A DNA stretch of 64,000 bases from Paraspadella gotoi (lineage: Eukaryota > Chaetognatha), in the NCBI GenBank assembly GCA_051294375.1, contig CM119264.1, positions 795,477 through 859,476 of the forward strand. Reading direction: 5' to 3'. Shown here piece after piece: positions 22,540-34,299 of the stretch. The translations under genes and the position numbers were made by a program. The notes beneath the pieces were generated by a model that was given only the letters and a program-made list of their open reading frames with translations, ran no database searches and was not told the origin of the DNA. Position 1 is the stretch's first letter, and every line of letters begins with the position of its first letter.

Positions 22540-23514
22540 AGAGTAGAGAGAGAGAGATCCGGCGTAATCCTTGATGAGGAAGATATTCAATTAAAGAGAC
22601 AAATGGCGTATCGGACAAGGACAAACTTCTCACCAAGTCGTGCTGAAGAGAAATCGAGGAAGCATGCGAGCGGACTGAGGCGGCAATCTGCAGTTGGCCA
22701 AGGCGGCTCATACAGCTGGCCGGACGCGGGCTCTGCATCTGGCCGATGCAGCTCTGCTGGCCGCGAATAACCTCTAAGTTAGATATGGCAGGCGGTTGAT
22801 GGACATACCTACTTCCTACCATTGGACTAAACCTGTTCTCTGGGCAGACGGATGTCGGCGATCGGATATGATTTAGCCGACCGTGCAGACGTGTCACCAA
22901 TCAAACGATACAATGCCCCTAATAACAGTACAAAATGCTCCTGTCAAGAATTTTTCATCGTCAAAACTCGGAAACATTTTTCAACTTCTCGTCTCTCCGG
23001 TCATTCCCCTGTCAAGTGCAAAAAGGCTGAAGACTCTCGGGTATATCTTCTCCACACCTTTGAGCGGGGCACATGGATAACGGCAGGTTTATCCTTCCTC
23101 ACGACTTAGTAGGTTTGGGTATCTTTTTGGGGATCCGATACCGATTCCTTAATTAGTATTTTAAGCTTGACCATAAACTTTTGATTATTTAAACTATAGT
23201 TTATACGTTAGAGTGTGTCATCAGTTCAAACTAACAAACTTTCATCACCTACGGATTGATTCTGATTGCGATTTGATCTTGATCTTCCAGTCCTCTAGCT
23301 AAACATCCCCTGTTCAGGTCCCAGCAATCCGTTAGAGTTGATCTCCGGTTCCTGTTCCCCTTCAATCCCAAAAACCCGGATTACCTTGTTCCCTTCTAAT
23401 CAAAATGTTTCATGCAAAAAATAATACACCCGAAAATCACCTCCCGCCTTCCCTTCTCTACTCTCTTCGTCGACGCAATTAAAAACGCAAAGACCGACAT
23501 CGACAGGCATGTTG

Positions 23515-24394
23515 GACATACCTCTTTTCCCGAGAGTGCCCCATTTCTGTTTGATTTATCTCAGAATTTTAATTACATCTTAATATTTTAATCAAAATAT
23601 AGTTTTTAAAATTCTATGATAATATTTAATAATATTAACCTTAATCACTAACCTTAACCAAATTCCTCAACCTTAACTTAATCTTTAATTAATAATCTAA
23701 CCCTAACTAATCCTCAAACCTTAATCTTTAATCCTTAATTAATAACATCTCGAATTTCTTATTCTTAACCTTAACTTAATTCGTTAATTAATAACACTCC
23801 TAACCCTACTTAACTCCTAACCGTTACTTAATCCTTAATAATAATTCCTACCCTAAACTTAACCTCAACCATTCCACTTAATCCTTAATATAATAAACCC
23901 TAACCTTAACTTAAGCCCTCAACCTTCACTTAATCCTTAATTAATAATCTAAACCTACCTAATCCCTCAACCCTTATAATATCCTTAATAATAACCATAA
24001 ACCTTAATTCTTAACCTTAACTTAAGTCCTTAATTAATAACCCTAACCCCAACTGAATTCTCAACCTTCACTTATTCCTTAATTATATAATCCTAAACCC
24101 TAACCGAATTCTTCAACCTTAACTTAATCCTTAATTCATAATCCCTAAATGCTTGGTCACTAACCTCAAAGCGTCAATTTTTTTCTATGGCGCTGAAGAA
24201 GGCTTGTAATTTAAAGCCGAAACTGTACGGTCCCCTAGTTTTTTGGTGTTTTTTTTATTTTTTTTTTTTTTTTATACAATAAATCTGTTGTAAACAAATT
24301 CAAACTCGTCTTTCTACTAATCTTAAACTTAAAAAATAAACAACCTATTTCCAAAAACTTTTTAAGATTAAAATGGTGTCTTTTGAATAAGGCC
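23515..24394 (+). mobile_element. Telomere-repeat-bearing inverted-end element (copy of 41043-41852)
   Basis: Noisy version of the cleaner element in block D copy 3. Left end 'tcttttcccgagagtgcccc', right end '...gaataaggcc' (24394), interior of degenerate 'taaccttaacttaatcctta' repeats. Confidence 0.55.
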
Positions 24395-24739
24395 CGAATA
24401 GTGTGCGGTGACAGGGCAGAGAAAGGAAAGAAGGAAAAAAAGAAAGAAATAAAAAAAAATCCCTTTGAAAAAATGCGTAAACAAAGAGGCCCACGACTTT
24501 TTGTGGATGAGAGAGCAGAGAGAGAGGAGAGAGAGAGAAGGAGAGAGAGAGAAGAGGAGGAGAGAGAAGGAGAAGAGGAGGAGAGAGAGAGAGAGGAGAG
24601 AGGAGGAGAGAGAGGAGAAGTGAGGATATACTGGTTGTGACGCATAAATAGCTGATGAAGAAAGGAGTTTGGCTGAGTGATGTATAATATCACTATCCCG
24701 TTTTGTTACGACTTCCGAGCTCTCTGAGGTAAACTCTTC

Positions 24740-24850
24740 TTCCCGAAACACCCGGGGGCTGGTTCAACCCTTGATCGGAACGGTCCTTGCAAGAGAGTGA
24801 CGGACCGGTTAAACTACGGTTAGCAAGCTTACCTCCGGATCCGAAGTTCG
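24740..24850 (-). mobile_element. tRNA-derived SINE candidate (block D copy 1)
   Basis: On the minus strand 'gtagtttaaccggtccgtca' (A-box-like) is followed about 40 bases later by 'caagggttgaaccagcc' (B-box-like). The matching copy is at 42225-42345. Confidence 0.45.
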
Positions 24851-25082
24851 AAAAGCAGGCCAATGACGGGAAAATTATCCAAGGCACACTTCTCTTTGTC
24901 TCTTTAACACTTCGAATTATATTTAACTTTTTTTATGAACATCTAATAAAGAAAAATATTTAATAGATTTTTTAAAATTATTATCATAATTATTAATGAA
25001 TTATTAAAAACTTACTTTCATTTGGGGAACATTTGGAACGATATAAACATCAACTAGTAGTATACTTATTAAGTACATTTTA

Positions 25083-25107
25083 NNNNNNNNNNNNNNNNNN
25101 NNNNNNN
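25083..25107. other. Assembly gap (25 N)
   Basis: The left side ends at a point equal to 42562 in block D copy 3. The right side restarts at block C. This is a contig boundary, not a natural junction. Confidence 0.95.
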
Positions 25108-25906
25108 TTTTTTTTTTTGCGAATGCGTGTTTCGAGTTTTGACGCGACGCCCGTTGTTGTTGTTCTTGTTCTTAGTGTTGTTCTTGTTCTTGTTTTTCTA
25201 TTTTAGTAGTTTTTCTTAATTTTCTTAATTAACAAATGTAACTGAGAAACTTTTAAGTAATATACATTAACATTTAAGGCGGACATAAATTTATTTTTTT
25301 TATCACATTACATCACATTAGGAGTTCTGTAATAAAAACAACAATTTGATGTTCTGACATGGTTTTTTCGAATGCCCGACAAGATTGAGGGGGCGGACCG
25401 ACGGACCGACAAAGTGAATTATAGAGTCGGGATCTGCTTATAAGCAGATCCGACTAAAAATCATTTGTCCATTGTATACTTAATAAATTGCTATCTTGCT
25501 CCTGACTTTGGACAGGCTTTGGTGGTTTAAGGCCTCCATAACTCTTACAAGATAATGACATAGCAGGTCCCTCTAAGATTTCAATCAAGACTCTCTCACA
25601 GTCTCGTTTATTCACTCCCAGAATACTTGGCTTCCCTATCAATGAAGTGGTATAATGTTTCAAAGAGTGTTTCAATTGTATGAAAAGACCACTCCATTGT
25701 TACTGTACCCTTAGTTTTTTACTTTGTTCCGCCTAATTCACCGTGCCTTTCCATATCGCGATCAAAGACCCGGTCGAGAACTAGAGACCCTTCAGATCAC
25801 GTTTACACGGCCGAGAGTGAATCGCCACGGCGGTCAGAAGTCGACTTCTGTGAAACGCATTCTCACGGTGCGAACGAGTGAGAGAGCAACTGAAAATGGC
25901 TTAACG
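25108..25906. repeat. Block C, copy 2
   Basis: Equivalent of 16725-17460. Contains the best copy of the family 2 hairpin end (25340-25457, palindrome 25430-25451, CTAA at 25454) and a minus-strand R1 copy (25465-25620). Confidence 0.8.
25340..25457 (+). mobile_element. Helitron-like 3' end, hairpin family 2 (best copy)
   Basis: GGACCGACGGACCGACAAAG, 'tgaattatagag', a 22-bp perfect palindrome and CTAAAAA. It parallels family 1 point by point (tetranucleotide run, AAAGTGA, TTATAGAG, palindrome, CTAA) with a different hairpin sequence. Confidence 0.65.
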
Positions 25907-26039
25907 NNNNNNNNNNNNNNNNNNNNNNNNNNNNNNNNNNNNNNNNNNNNNNNNNNNNNNNNNNNNNNNNNNNNNNNNNNNNNNNNNNNNNNNNNNNNNN
26001 NNNNNNNNNNNNNNNNNNNNNNNNNNNNNNNNNNNNNNN
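25907..26039. other. Assembly gap (133 N)
   Basis: Separates block C copy 2 from block D copy 2. The same interval in copy 1 is about 650 bp long. Confidence 0.95.
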
Positions 26040-27120
26040 AAGGGGGAAAGTCAAGGGGAAGGGAGGAAGGAGATAGAAAAGAGAAGAAGAAGAAAAGAAA
26101 GGGAGGAAGAAGATAAAAAGGGAGGAATGGAAAGAGAAGGAAAGAAAGGAAAGAAAGAAAAAGAGAGAGACTTGTGGTAAAGGCAAAGGAGAGGCAATGG
26201 TTAAAAAGTGATCCAGTTATTTGGGTGAAAGATGAATGATGAGTTAAAAAAGAAGAAACAATAAGCAAAAGCGAATAGAAGGAAAGAAAAGAAGATGAGA
26301 AAACACAAGAGAATATAGTAAAAAAAGATAAGAGGAAATAAGAAAAAAATAGGGAAAAAAATAGGAAAAAGATGAGAGGAAATAAAAAAAAATTGGGAAA
26401 AAAATTGGAAAAAGATGAGAGAAAATAAGAAAAAAATAGGAAAAAAAAATAGGAAAAAAAAAATAAGAAAAAAGATTAGAGGAAATAAGAAAAATAGGCA
26501 ATAAGAAAAACAGGAAAAAAGAAAAGAAGAATTAGAATAGGAAGTGTAAAAGGAATGCGATGGCAAGGGCTGGAAAGAAGAAAAGTAGAAAAGTAGGAAA
26601 GAAATAGTAAAAAAGGAAAGAAAAAAATAGAAGAGGAAGTGTAAAGGGGATGGGATGGCAATGGGATGGCAATGGAATTGTAATGGGATGGCAATGGGAT
26701 AGCGCGGGCGGGAAAGTATGAGGCTGTAAAGAAATAACCGACGATGATGATGATGATGATTATAAAAAGAAAATAAAATGATCGAGTAGAGAAAAGATTA
26801 CGCATATAGAGAAAAACAGGAAAAAAGAAAAGAAGAATTAGAATAGGAAGTGTAAAAGGAATGCGATGGCAAGGGCTGGAAAGAAGAAAAGTAGAAAAAG
26901 TAGGGAAAGAAATAGAAAAAGGAAAAGAAAAAAATAGAAGAGGAAGTGTAAAAGGGGATGGGATGGCAATGGGATGGCAATGAATGTAATGGGATGGCAA
27001 TGGGATACGCGCGGGCGGGAAAGTATGAGGCGTAAAGAAATAACCGACGATGATGATGATGATGACTTATAAAAAGAAAATAAAATGATCGAGTAGAGAG
27101 ATAGAGACAAAACAGAGAAG

Positions 27121-27184
<64 letters not shown>

Positions 27185-27432
27185 GAGAGCGACAGAGAGA
27201 GAGACTCGTTCCTCTTTTCTTTTTTTATAGGGAAGAGGCGTGATTTAAGGGAAGCGTTTATTCCTTTCCTCGTTCGCGTAGCGCGCTACGCGGATTATAA
27301 AAAAGGGCATCAACGAAGAGAAGCGAGAAAGCGTCGTTGTTTGAGCCATCAATTTAGACTTAAATTATGTCTTAAGTCTTAGGTTTTTTAGTGAAAGAGA
27401 GAAAAAGAGATGAGAGAGAAGAGAGAGATGAG

Positions 27433-27482
<50 letters not shown>

Positions 27483-27523
27483 GAGAGAGAAGAGAGACGA
27501 AATGTATAAACAGTTTTTTCTTT

Positions 27524-27572
27524 NNNNNNNNNNNNNNNNNNNNNNNNNNNNNNNNNNNNNNNNNNNNNNNNN
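27524..27572. other. Assembly gap (49 N)
   Basis: Lies inside a T run of block D copy 2. Copy 1 (19965-19980) has about 12 T at this place. Confidence 0.95.
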
Positions 27573-27898
27573 TTTTTTTTTGGCTCAGGAAATAATTTTT
27601 TTTTCATTGGCTTTAAAGTCATTTGTTTATTAATCGGACCTAATTTTCTGCCTTAACTTTTTTGATGAAAAGTTAATCTCTCATTTTCCAAGATTTAAGT
27701 AAAGATAATGCATTCATTTCAAAAGATATTTAAACTGTCCCTAATATTTATTTTTAAAATGAAAAGGAAAAAGATTTTTTTTTATATTCGGTAAAACCTC
27801 ATAATCGCTGGAGAGAAAAAAAATCAAACCAAATCTGAAGCCTTAAAACCTCGAAGTTTTCCTAATAATGGACAAGAAGAGCGGGTGCACATAGGAGT

Positions 27899-27933
<35 letters not shown>

Positions 27934-27958
27934 NNNNNNNNNNNNNNNNNNNNNNNNN
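27934..27958. other. Assembly gap (25 N)
   Basis: At the end of a (GA)n tract. 'gcacataggagtaaagaga' occurs on both sides, so sequence is probably repeated across the gap. Confidence 0.95.
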
Positions 27959-29227
27959 CGTTGCACATTAGAGTAAAGAGACGGAGAGAGAAGAGAGAGA
28001 GATGAGAGAGGAGCATGAGAGATGATGAGAGAGAGAGAGAGAGAGAACGAGAGAGTGAAAAGAGATTTTCATTAAGGGTTTAGAGGAAGCCCACCCCTCG
28101 CGTCTTTGACTGGGCCCGCTTCAGGACTCGAACCCGAACGGAGCGAGAGAGAGAGAGAGGAGAGAGAGAGAGACGAGAGATGAGATGAGACGGAGATGAG
28201 AGATGAAGAGAGAGAGAGAGAGAGAAGTTTTGAGAGAAAAACAGCGTTTCTTGACGCGAGGGAACCATCAAGTTTTTTTAGTCCCTTGGGCTCCTGGGAC
28301 CAAGTTCGGGCTGCATGCATTGGCTGCAGAATCATAGAGAAAAACAGCCTGGAGGCAGTGGGTGGAGATAGCGTGGGCGGTTTTAAGGGGTAGTTTGAGG
28401 GTGTTAATGGGGTGAAGGTGGAAATGGGATGGTTTGAGGATGATGGCTTTAAAGTGGCAAATGGATTTGAAAAAATTCGGTTGGAATCTGCGATAGGCTA
28501 TTAAAAAAATGAAAAAGGAAAAGAAATTAAAAAATAAAAGAAAGAGAATCTGGTACTCGTTTTTCGCCAACGCCCCTTTTTTGTTTAAAATCCTCTTGAA
28601 CTTAAATTTTATCTAAAATATTTAGTTAAATTTATAACCGTAATCTTGTAACAAAAAAATTCAAAACGCCTATCTTAGCCTTATCCAAAAAACTTTATCC
28701 CATAATCCTGTGCAAATCTAACATAATCATAGTAATGAACAAGTAAATCTATTTAATTCTAAATTAAAATTGTAATTTGAGAGGTTTTGGAAAACATTAT
28801 TGAAATTTGTTTAAGGTTCTTTGCCGTGGAGAGAGAAGCTGAATGCCAGTTGTGCTGGACAGGAAAGAAAAGAAAAGGATTGTAGACAAGGAGAGAGGCG
28901 AACAGAGAAGAGAGAAGAGAAAGAGATGAGAGAGAGATCGTGAGATTGAATTTGAATTGAATTGAACAGTACATGACCCGGACAGCAACTAGTACGTCTA
29001 AGAGGGTCTATTGTTTTTCGGTTTTTAAAATACATGATACTCTGTAAAAGCGACGGGCAATGTCACTTAAAGGCGATATTCACTTTTAATTCTCTTGTTT
29101 CATTTGTTTTCCAAACGTTTCAAATCGTTCAATCAAAGACTAACATGAGATACAATTTGGATTAAAAGTTACATTAATCAATGTTACGAAACTATGTTAA
29201 CAATTCAGGGTGATTTCGCAAAAAATT

Positions 29228-29378
29228 AGAGACAATTTTTTTTTTGTTTTTTTTTGTTTTTTTTTGTTTGTTTTTTTTTTTTTTGGTTTTTTTCTGTTTT
29301 TTTTTTTTGTTTTTTTGTTTTTTTTTTTTTTTTTTTTTTTGGTTTTTTTTTTTTTTTTTTTTTGGGGGTTTTTTTTTA
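29228..29378 (-). repeat. Poly(A)-like tail (T-rich on + strand)
   Basis: About 150 bases of T with isolated G. It lies directly 3' of the minus-strand coding-like remnant, as a retroposed poly(A) tail would. Confidence 0.6.
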
Positions 29379-29399
29379 AAGCAATACATGTTGAAAATC

Positions 29400-30490
29400 A
29401 AACTAGATTTAAGGCATACATTAAAATTCTTAAATTGCTAAAAACAGCTAGAATAACAAATATCACAGGGCATAATTGGAGATACTATTATTTCTTTTTC
29501 CTAAAACAATCATGCAAGGTTCAAATCCGAGTTTTGTCGGGAAACGATTGTCCAATGGAGAAACGATATGGGGGGTTTTGTGCTCTCTTCATCAGATTCT
29601 TCTAATTATCAGTCATCAAACAGGTCATTTTTCCCCTGTTCCCCAACGATTTTAGGAACCCTTTTCGGTATGGCTAAGCTTTTGTGGAAAAGAGTTTCTG
29701 ATAGATTGGTATGTGTTGCTGGCATAAGAACCAGTCGGATTCAACAGTATGGTATGGTGTTTAAAAATCCTTAGGAATATCTCATTGCTTGGATATGGAG
29801 TTGTCTACTTTTTCCATTGATGTTGCATGTCGTGTAATCCAAAGCAATGCTTGTAATATTGGTGAAGAATTGACACTGTTGAGAGATTTGTTTACTACAG
29901 TCATTACAAATTTTGTTGATTTTGTTCCCACTTAGCGGTTTCTTGCCATGACATGCCTATTATGATTTTGACCAAGCCTTAGAGATTAAGCCGGTGTATG
30001 AATCGAATGTAGTTGCTCCCCAGCTTAGTATTTTTCATCCACTTTCAACACCAAGGATTTCAGGGCTGGTTTCCTGATGACGTAATCATCACCGATTTGA
30101 AAGTTCATAAGATTCGTCATTAGTGGTTTTTGGCATCTATCTGAACAAAAGTGGTTATTTGATACCCTGTGGATAAAGTCAATTTGCCATTCACTACACC
30201 ATTTTTTTACGGATTTTGTCTAGGAATTGGTTTTGAAGCTTTTTTCGGCTGCAATTTTTTTAGCCGCATTACCGCTTGCCCCAATACTGTTTGCGTCATC
30301 TGCATATTTTTTGCACTCCTTACATTTTTTCCATGGGAATGCAGCAGCGGTCTCAAACCGTAGAGAAACAAAACCAGGTCTGGGCTCAAGCATACGCACC
30401 TGTGGTGCACCTTTCCGAGCAACTTAGTTTCAGATTTTTCAATTCATCCTCAATGCACCGTTCATCATTCTCCCATTCAGATAAGAATAA
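29400..30490 (-). pseudogene. Coding-like remnant, possibly retroposed, unknown family
   Basis: Balanced composition unlike its surroundings. On the minus strand, pieces in different frames read like protein: WKKCKECKKYADDANS (about 30328-30280), WCSEWQIDFIHRV and NNHFCSDRCQKPL (about 30190-30115), and CNDCSKQISQQCQFF (about 29905-29870). Paired cysteines suggest a zinc-binding protein. Several stops and shifts break it. I do not recognise the family, and a transposase or host-gene origin are both possible. Confidence 0.4.
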
Positions 30491-30559
30491 ACCATTTGAC
30501 GGAAAGGCGGGGAGAGAGAGAGAGTAAGAGAGAGAAAACAAAGTTGAGGCAAACAATTG

Positions 30560-32985
30560 TCGATCTGCCACGATAATTAATTAAAATTAACTAGATATTA
30601 ATAATATTAATTAATTAAATAATTAATTAATTTTAATAATTAATTTAATTTATTATTCAGCTTTCCTCATCGCATGCTGTCCTTAAAATTGAGTCAGGAC
30701 AGTATTAAATCAGTGTTTTGTTCGTTTACATTTTATCAAAACAAACAAATACTCCTCTCATTAATTCGTATTTTGATTCGGGTTTTAGCTTCCAGGTCAC
30801 CGCTTTTTTGCAATCATGGCTTTCTTGAAAGTTGCATGTTATATCAAAGGGAGTTAGACAAAATTTCACCTAATATGAGCACAACCTTCTAAGATCAATT
30901 TGATCTTTTAATAACTTCTCATGTTTCATTATCAATATTCGTATTTGTTTATGTTTATTTCCACAAAAAACACACAACGTAATTATAAATCGACTCGCAT
31001 TCCTCTACCTCTCTCTTTCTAATTAATATATGTTCGCTCTCTCTTTTTCTCCGTCCCATTGCTTCTCTCATCTGATCACCTTCTCTCCTCCAGTCTATCC
31101 GAAGACTTTCTCTCGTCTCTCGTCATACGTCTTCAAAGTCATCTCTCTTAATGATTTTTTCTTCTTTCTTAATTACACACAAAAAAAATTATATAGAGAT
31201 AGCATATAATGTCGGGCAAGCTTCAAACGAATGTAAAAAACAAGACCGATTAGGCACCCCGCAAGGATAATATAAAAACCACGGTTTGCGAACTGCGGGA
31301 AAAATTCACGATTTATTAAAAAAAAACAAAATACATGGGCGAATGGTACACCTGATGTGTGTTTACATTAAAGAGAAAATTAACTGTGTTACATACTTAT
31401 GTTTTCTTTACAATCATAATTAGCTTGTCTCTTTTTTATGTTTTTTGTTTACCTTGCTTGATTTTAGGGGTAACTAGGAACTGATTATCATTGTAAACGA
31501 GGTAAAGGGCTGTAGAAGCTTCTCGTTTTTATCAATTTTTCTCTCTCTAATCTTAATTGAGTGATTTATAATCATCGACTTCTTTCTACTCTGCTTCTTT
31601 CTCTCTGGCAGCGTCTAGGTTGCTAATAATGCTCCATTCTGTCCTCTATCTTCTCTCCTCTTTCAATCTTTCTGGTTCATCTCTGAAGTGAAAGAAGAAC
31701 GCTATCCAGAACTGTGTCGAAAAATGTCCCCTCTCTGTCCGAATCTCTTAGCCGTTGATTCGTATTGATTATTTTTGAAAAATTCTGCATTATTTACTTT
31801 TCTCCTTCCTTAAAAAATAAATAATTTCTTTCTTCTTCGCCACATCTCTCTCTATCTACCAATACTTTATTTCCCGCTCGCTCTCTTCCTCTCGTTCTCA
31901 AATACAAAATCCATTATCTCTTCAATCCGGTATGCTCTCTTTGATGCGTATTTATTACTCTTTTCTTTCTCTTTCTCTCTCTCTCTCCTCTCTTCCTCTC
32001 TCCTTCTCTCTCTCTCTTCTCTCCTCCTCTTTCACTCATTACACGCATTTTTTCTTGCTCTTCTGTTCTTCATTTCATCTCTCATCCATTCGCCACTTCT
32101 AACCTTTTCTCATGTGCCATATGCACCAAATCATCGCTATCAGTGTGCTATATGAATTCAATTCATTCGCATCAATAACTTGATTATCAGTCGATATCAA
32201 TAAATCATTCCTATTCATTACAATCACATACTTTTCATGCGACTATCTACATCAACATCAATTAGTATTACCGTTAATTCAATTAACTATTACTTACTCA
32301 TGCAATAATTCCCTCGTTTCTGCTTATCGCCATCAATGATTTCATTCGTTTTTTTCCCGTCGAGTTTTTTCAATTAATTTTTATCTTAATACGATTAAGG
32401 CATAGTTGGGCTTCTGGTGCTCCTTCTCAAAAACATACCTCGATACTTGGACGTCATTCTTTAATGATTATTTTTTTTTATTTTTTATGGTGCTCCTTCT
32501 CTCTCTCTCTTCTGCACTCTTCTAATACTCATCACTCTCTCTCTTTCTCTCTTCACTCTCTCTCTTCTCACTCTCTCTTTTCTTCTCTCTCTCATCTGTC
32601 TTTTCTAAAATCGGACATTCTTGTAATAGCGTCTATTTATGTTGAAAGGAATTCAAGAAGAATTTTTCCACTAGTGTTAGGGGTTATATTTGCGACCGGT
32701 TTTAATGTCCCTTGATAACCCGATTGTAACCAAATAAAAACTATCTGTATAATACGATCCATCTTATGCTTTTAGACGACATTTTTAACTTTTGGCATCA
32801 TTTTTTTCAATCTTGCATCATTTTTTCATACTTGCATTCCGTCAAAACTTATATCTAGCTTCTTCACTCACTTTCGTATACTTACTAGGCTCACAAAACA
32901 TTTCATCTCAATCTACTCATGGATACATAATATCATAAGTTATATAAATATAAATTTAAAAAGATTTACATATAAAATGTAAATG
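30560..32985. other. AT- and CT-rich sequence without genes
   Basis: 'aattaatta' palindromic AT run at 30580-30655, then pyrimidine-rich unique sequence with small CT tracts at 31970-32035 and 32500-32600. Nothing else recognised. Confidence 0.5.
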
Positions 32986-32989
32986 TTTG

Positions 32990-34298
32990 ACTCATATTTT
33001 TTTCATTAAAACTCTTCTCATTCTCTCACACCTTGGTACGTTGTGCACTACAATCGATTATAACTATTTACTAATGCTCTCCAAGCATATTTTCCCCCCT
33101 CCCGCTCGTCAACACATTTTCCAAACCCACACGAACAAAATTTTCCATCTCAATCTATTCATCCAATTACTGGTCATCTGATAGTTGATATTATAAGTAT
33201 TTGAATCTGAATGTTTCTCAAGAAATAAACAGGAGAGTATAAAAATTAAGATTTTAGTAAAAGCATTCTTACACAGAATCCACTTCTATATTTCTAATGT
33301 TTTTTCCATTTAAACTAATTATCCACTAATTCCTAACACGATCCATCGACCTCTCTTATATCGCAGCTTTATCACACACTTTCCTACTCACACACAAAAA
33401 TTTAATTCCAATCCAATCCAAGCTCCAACCAACTATCACTGGACCTCGTTACTTGCGTTTTTTCATAGCGTTCTTTGCTGGGGAAGATTAGACGTTCGAT
33501 GATGGTACTACCAAAGCCGGCCTTAATTACTATAGAATTTGCATTCTTTATAACTACAGTTTAAGTTAAATATAGATAATTATCGATAAACTTCGGCTTA
33601 ATCTTAATTTTCTAAATTATATATCATTTTTATCTTAATTGTACTTTATATTAACTAACTTATTATTTGATTTATTTAATACATATCCTGCAAAATTATT
33701 ACATTTAATATAAAAGGAAAAAGAAGCATAATCAATTAGTAAAACAGGGTTTTTTGTTTTTTCCATTTTAAACTCATTTCCATCAAACTATCCATCGAAA
33801 CTTGCTTTCCCTAGTTCAATCACACACTTTCACCTACCCACATACAAAATTCCAGGTCAATCAGCCCATCCACTCCTGCATCGAGCCAATTGGTGTTCAA
33901 ATAGTGAATATCCATTTTTCTTTGTTTTTTCCATTTAAAACTCATTTTCCACTCGGACGATTCCATTACGAAACTCATATCCAGGCCTCAATCACACACT
34001 TACCTATTCCTCACACACAAAATTTTATTAAAAATACCAATCCATCGAATCACGAGTTAACTCGGCTGGTTTTTTGCTAAGGTGGTGACGGCCACGACGG
34101 ACGGACGGACGGAGAACGGACAGACGCGACGACGGACGGACATCACACCATTTTTTTTGCAAATAGATTTATGCATAATTCGATCGTTCTGACATAGATA
34201 TAAGTGTGTTGCCCGACCAATCATTGAAGGGTGGCGGACCGACGGACCAAAAAGTCGCAGTTATAGACTCGGGATCTGCTGGATAAGCAGGATTCCGA
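32990..34298 (+). mobile_element. Tandem-core, Helitron-like non-autonomous element
   Basis: Diverged tandem core units ('ttttccatttaaaactcatt ... cacacacttacc ... cacacacaaaattcc') at about 32995, 33300, 33755 and 33925, the last two about 165 bp apart. Then (GACG)n at 34095-34140, 'cgttctgacatag', GGCGGACCGACGGACC, a diverged family 2 hairpin (34269-34287) and CTAAAAA. Tandem core of about 160 bp, ACGG-type microsatellite and 3' hairpin in this order is the known plan of bivalve non-autonomous Helitrons. The assignment is by architecture only. Confidence 0.55.
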
Positions 34299-34299
34299 A

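Larger units (their letters stand above)
18716..25082. repeat. Block D, copy 1
   Basis: Order: purine-rich A/G sequence (18.7-19.5), GA tracts, 'cagcctggagcagtgg' (20688), GA tract (21.3-21.75), 'aaaaaggctttaccaaaaag' (22396), 21-bp array (22665-22745), telomere-like interior (23.6-24.15), SINE (24.74-24.85), gap. The same order occurs in 38690-42562 and in the split copy 26040-28940 plus 34300-38480. Confidence 0.8.
26040..28940. repeat. Block D, copy 2, first part
   Basis: Matches 18730-21500. 26040-27110 is purine-rich and contains its own internal duplication ('ggatggcaatgggatggcaa', 'gatgatgatgatgat' near 26650-26760 and 26950-27065). Interrupted at about 28940 inside the (GA)n tract. 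Confidence 0.75.

Noticed and set aside
22852-23109. 85-codon open frame in block D copy 1
   Set aside because: Not preserved in the cleaner copy 3 (about 40440-40700), so it results from sequence noise.
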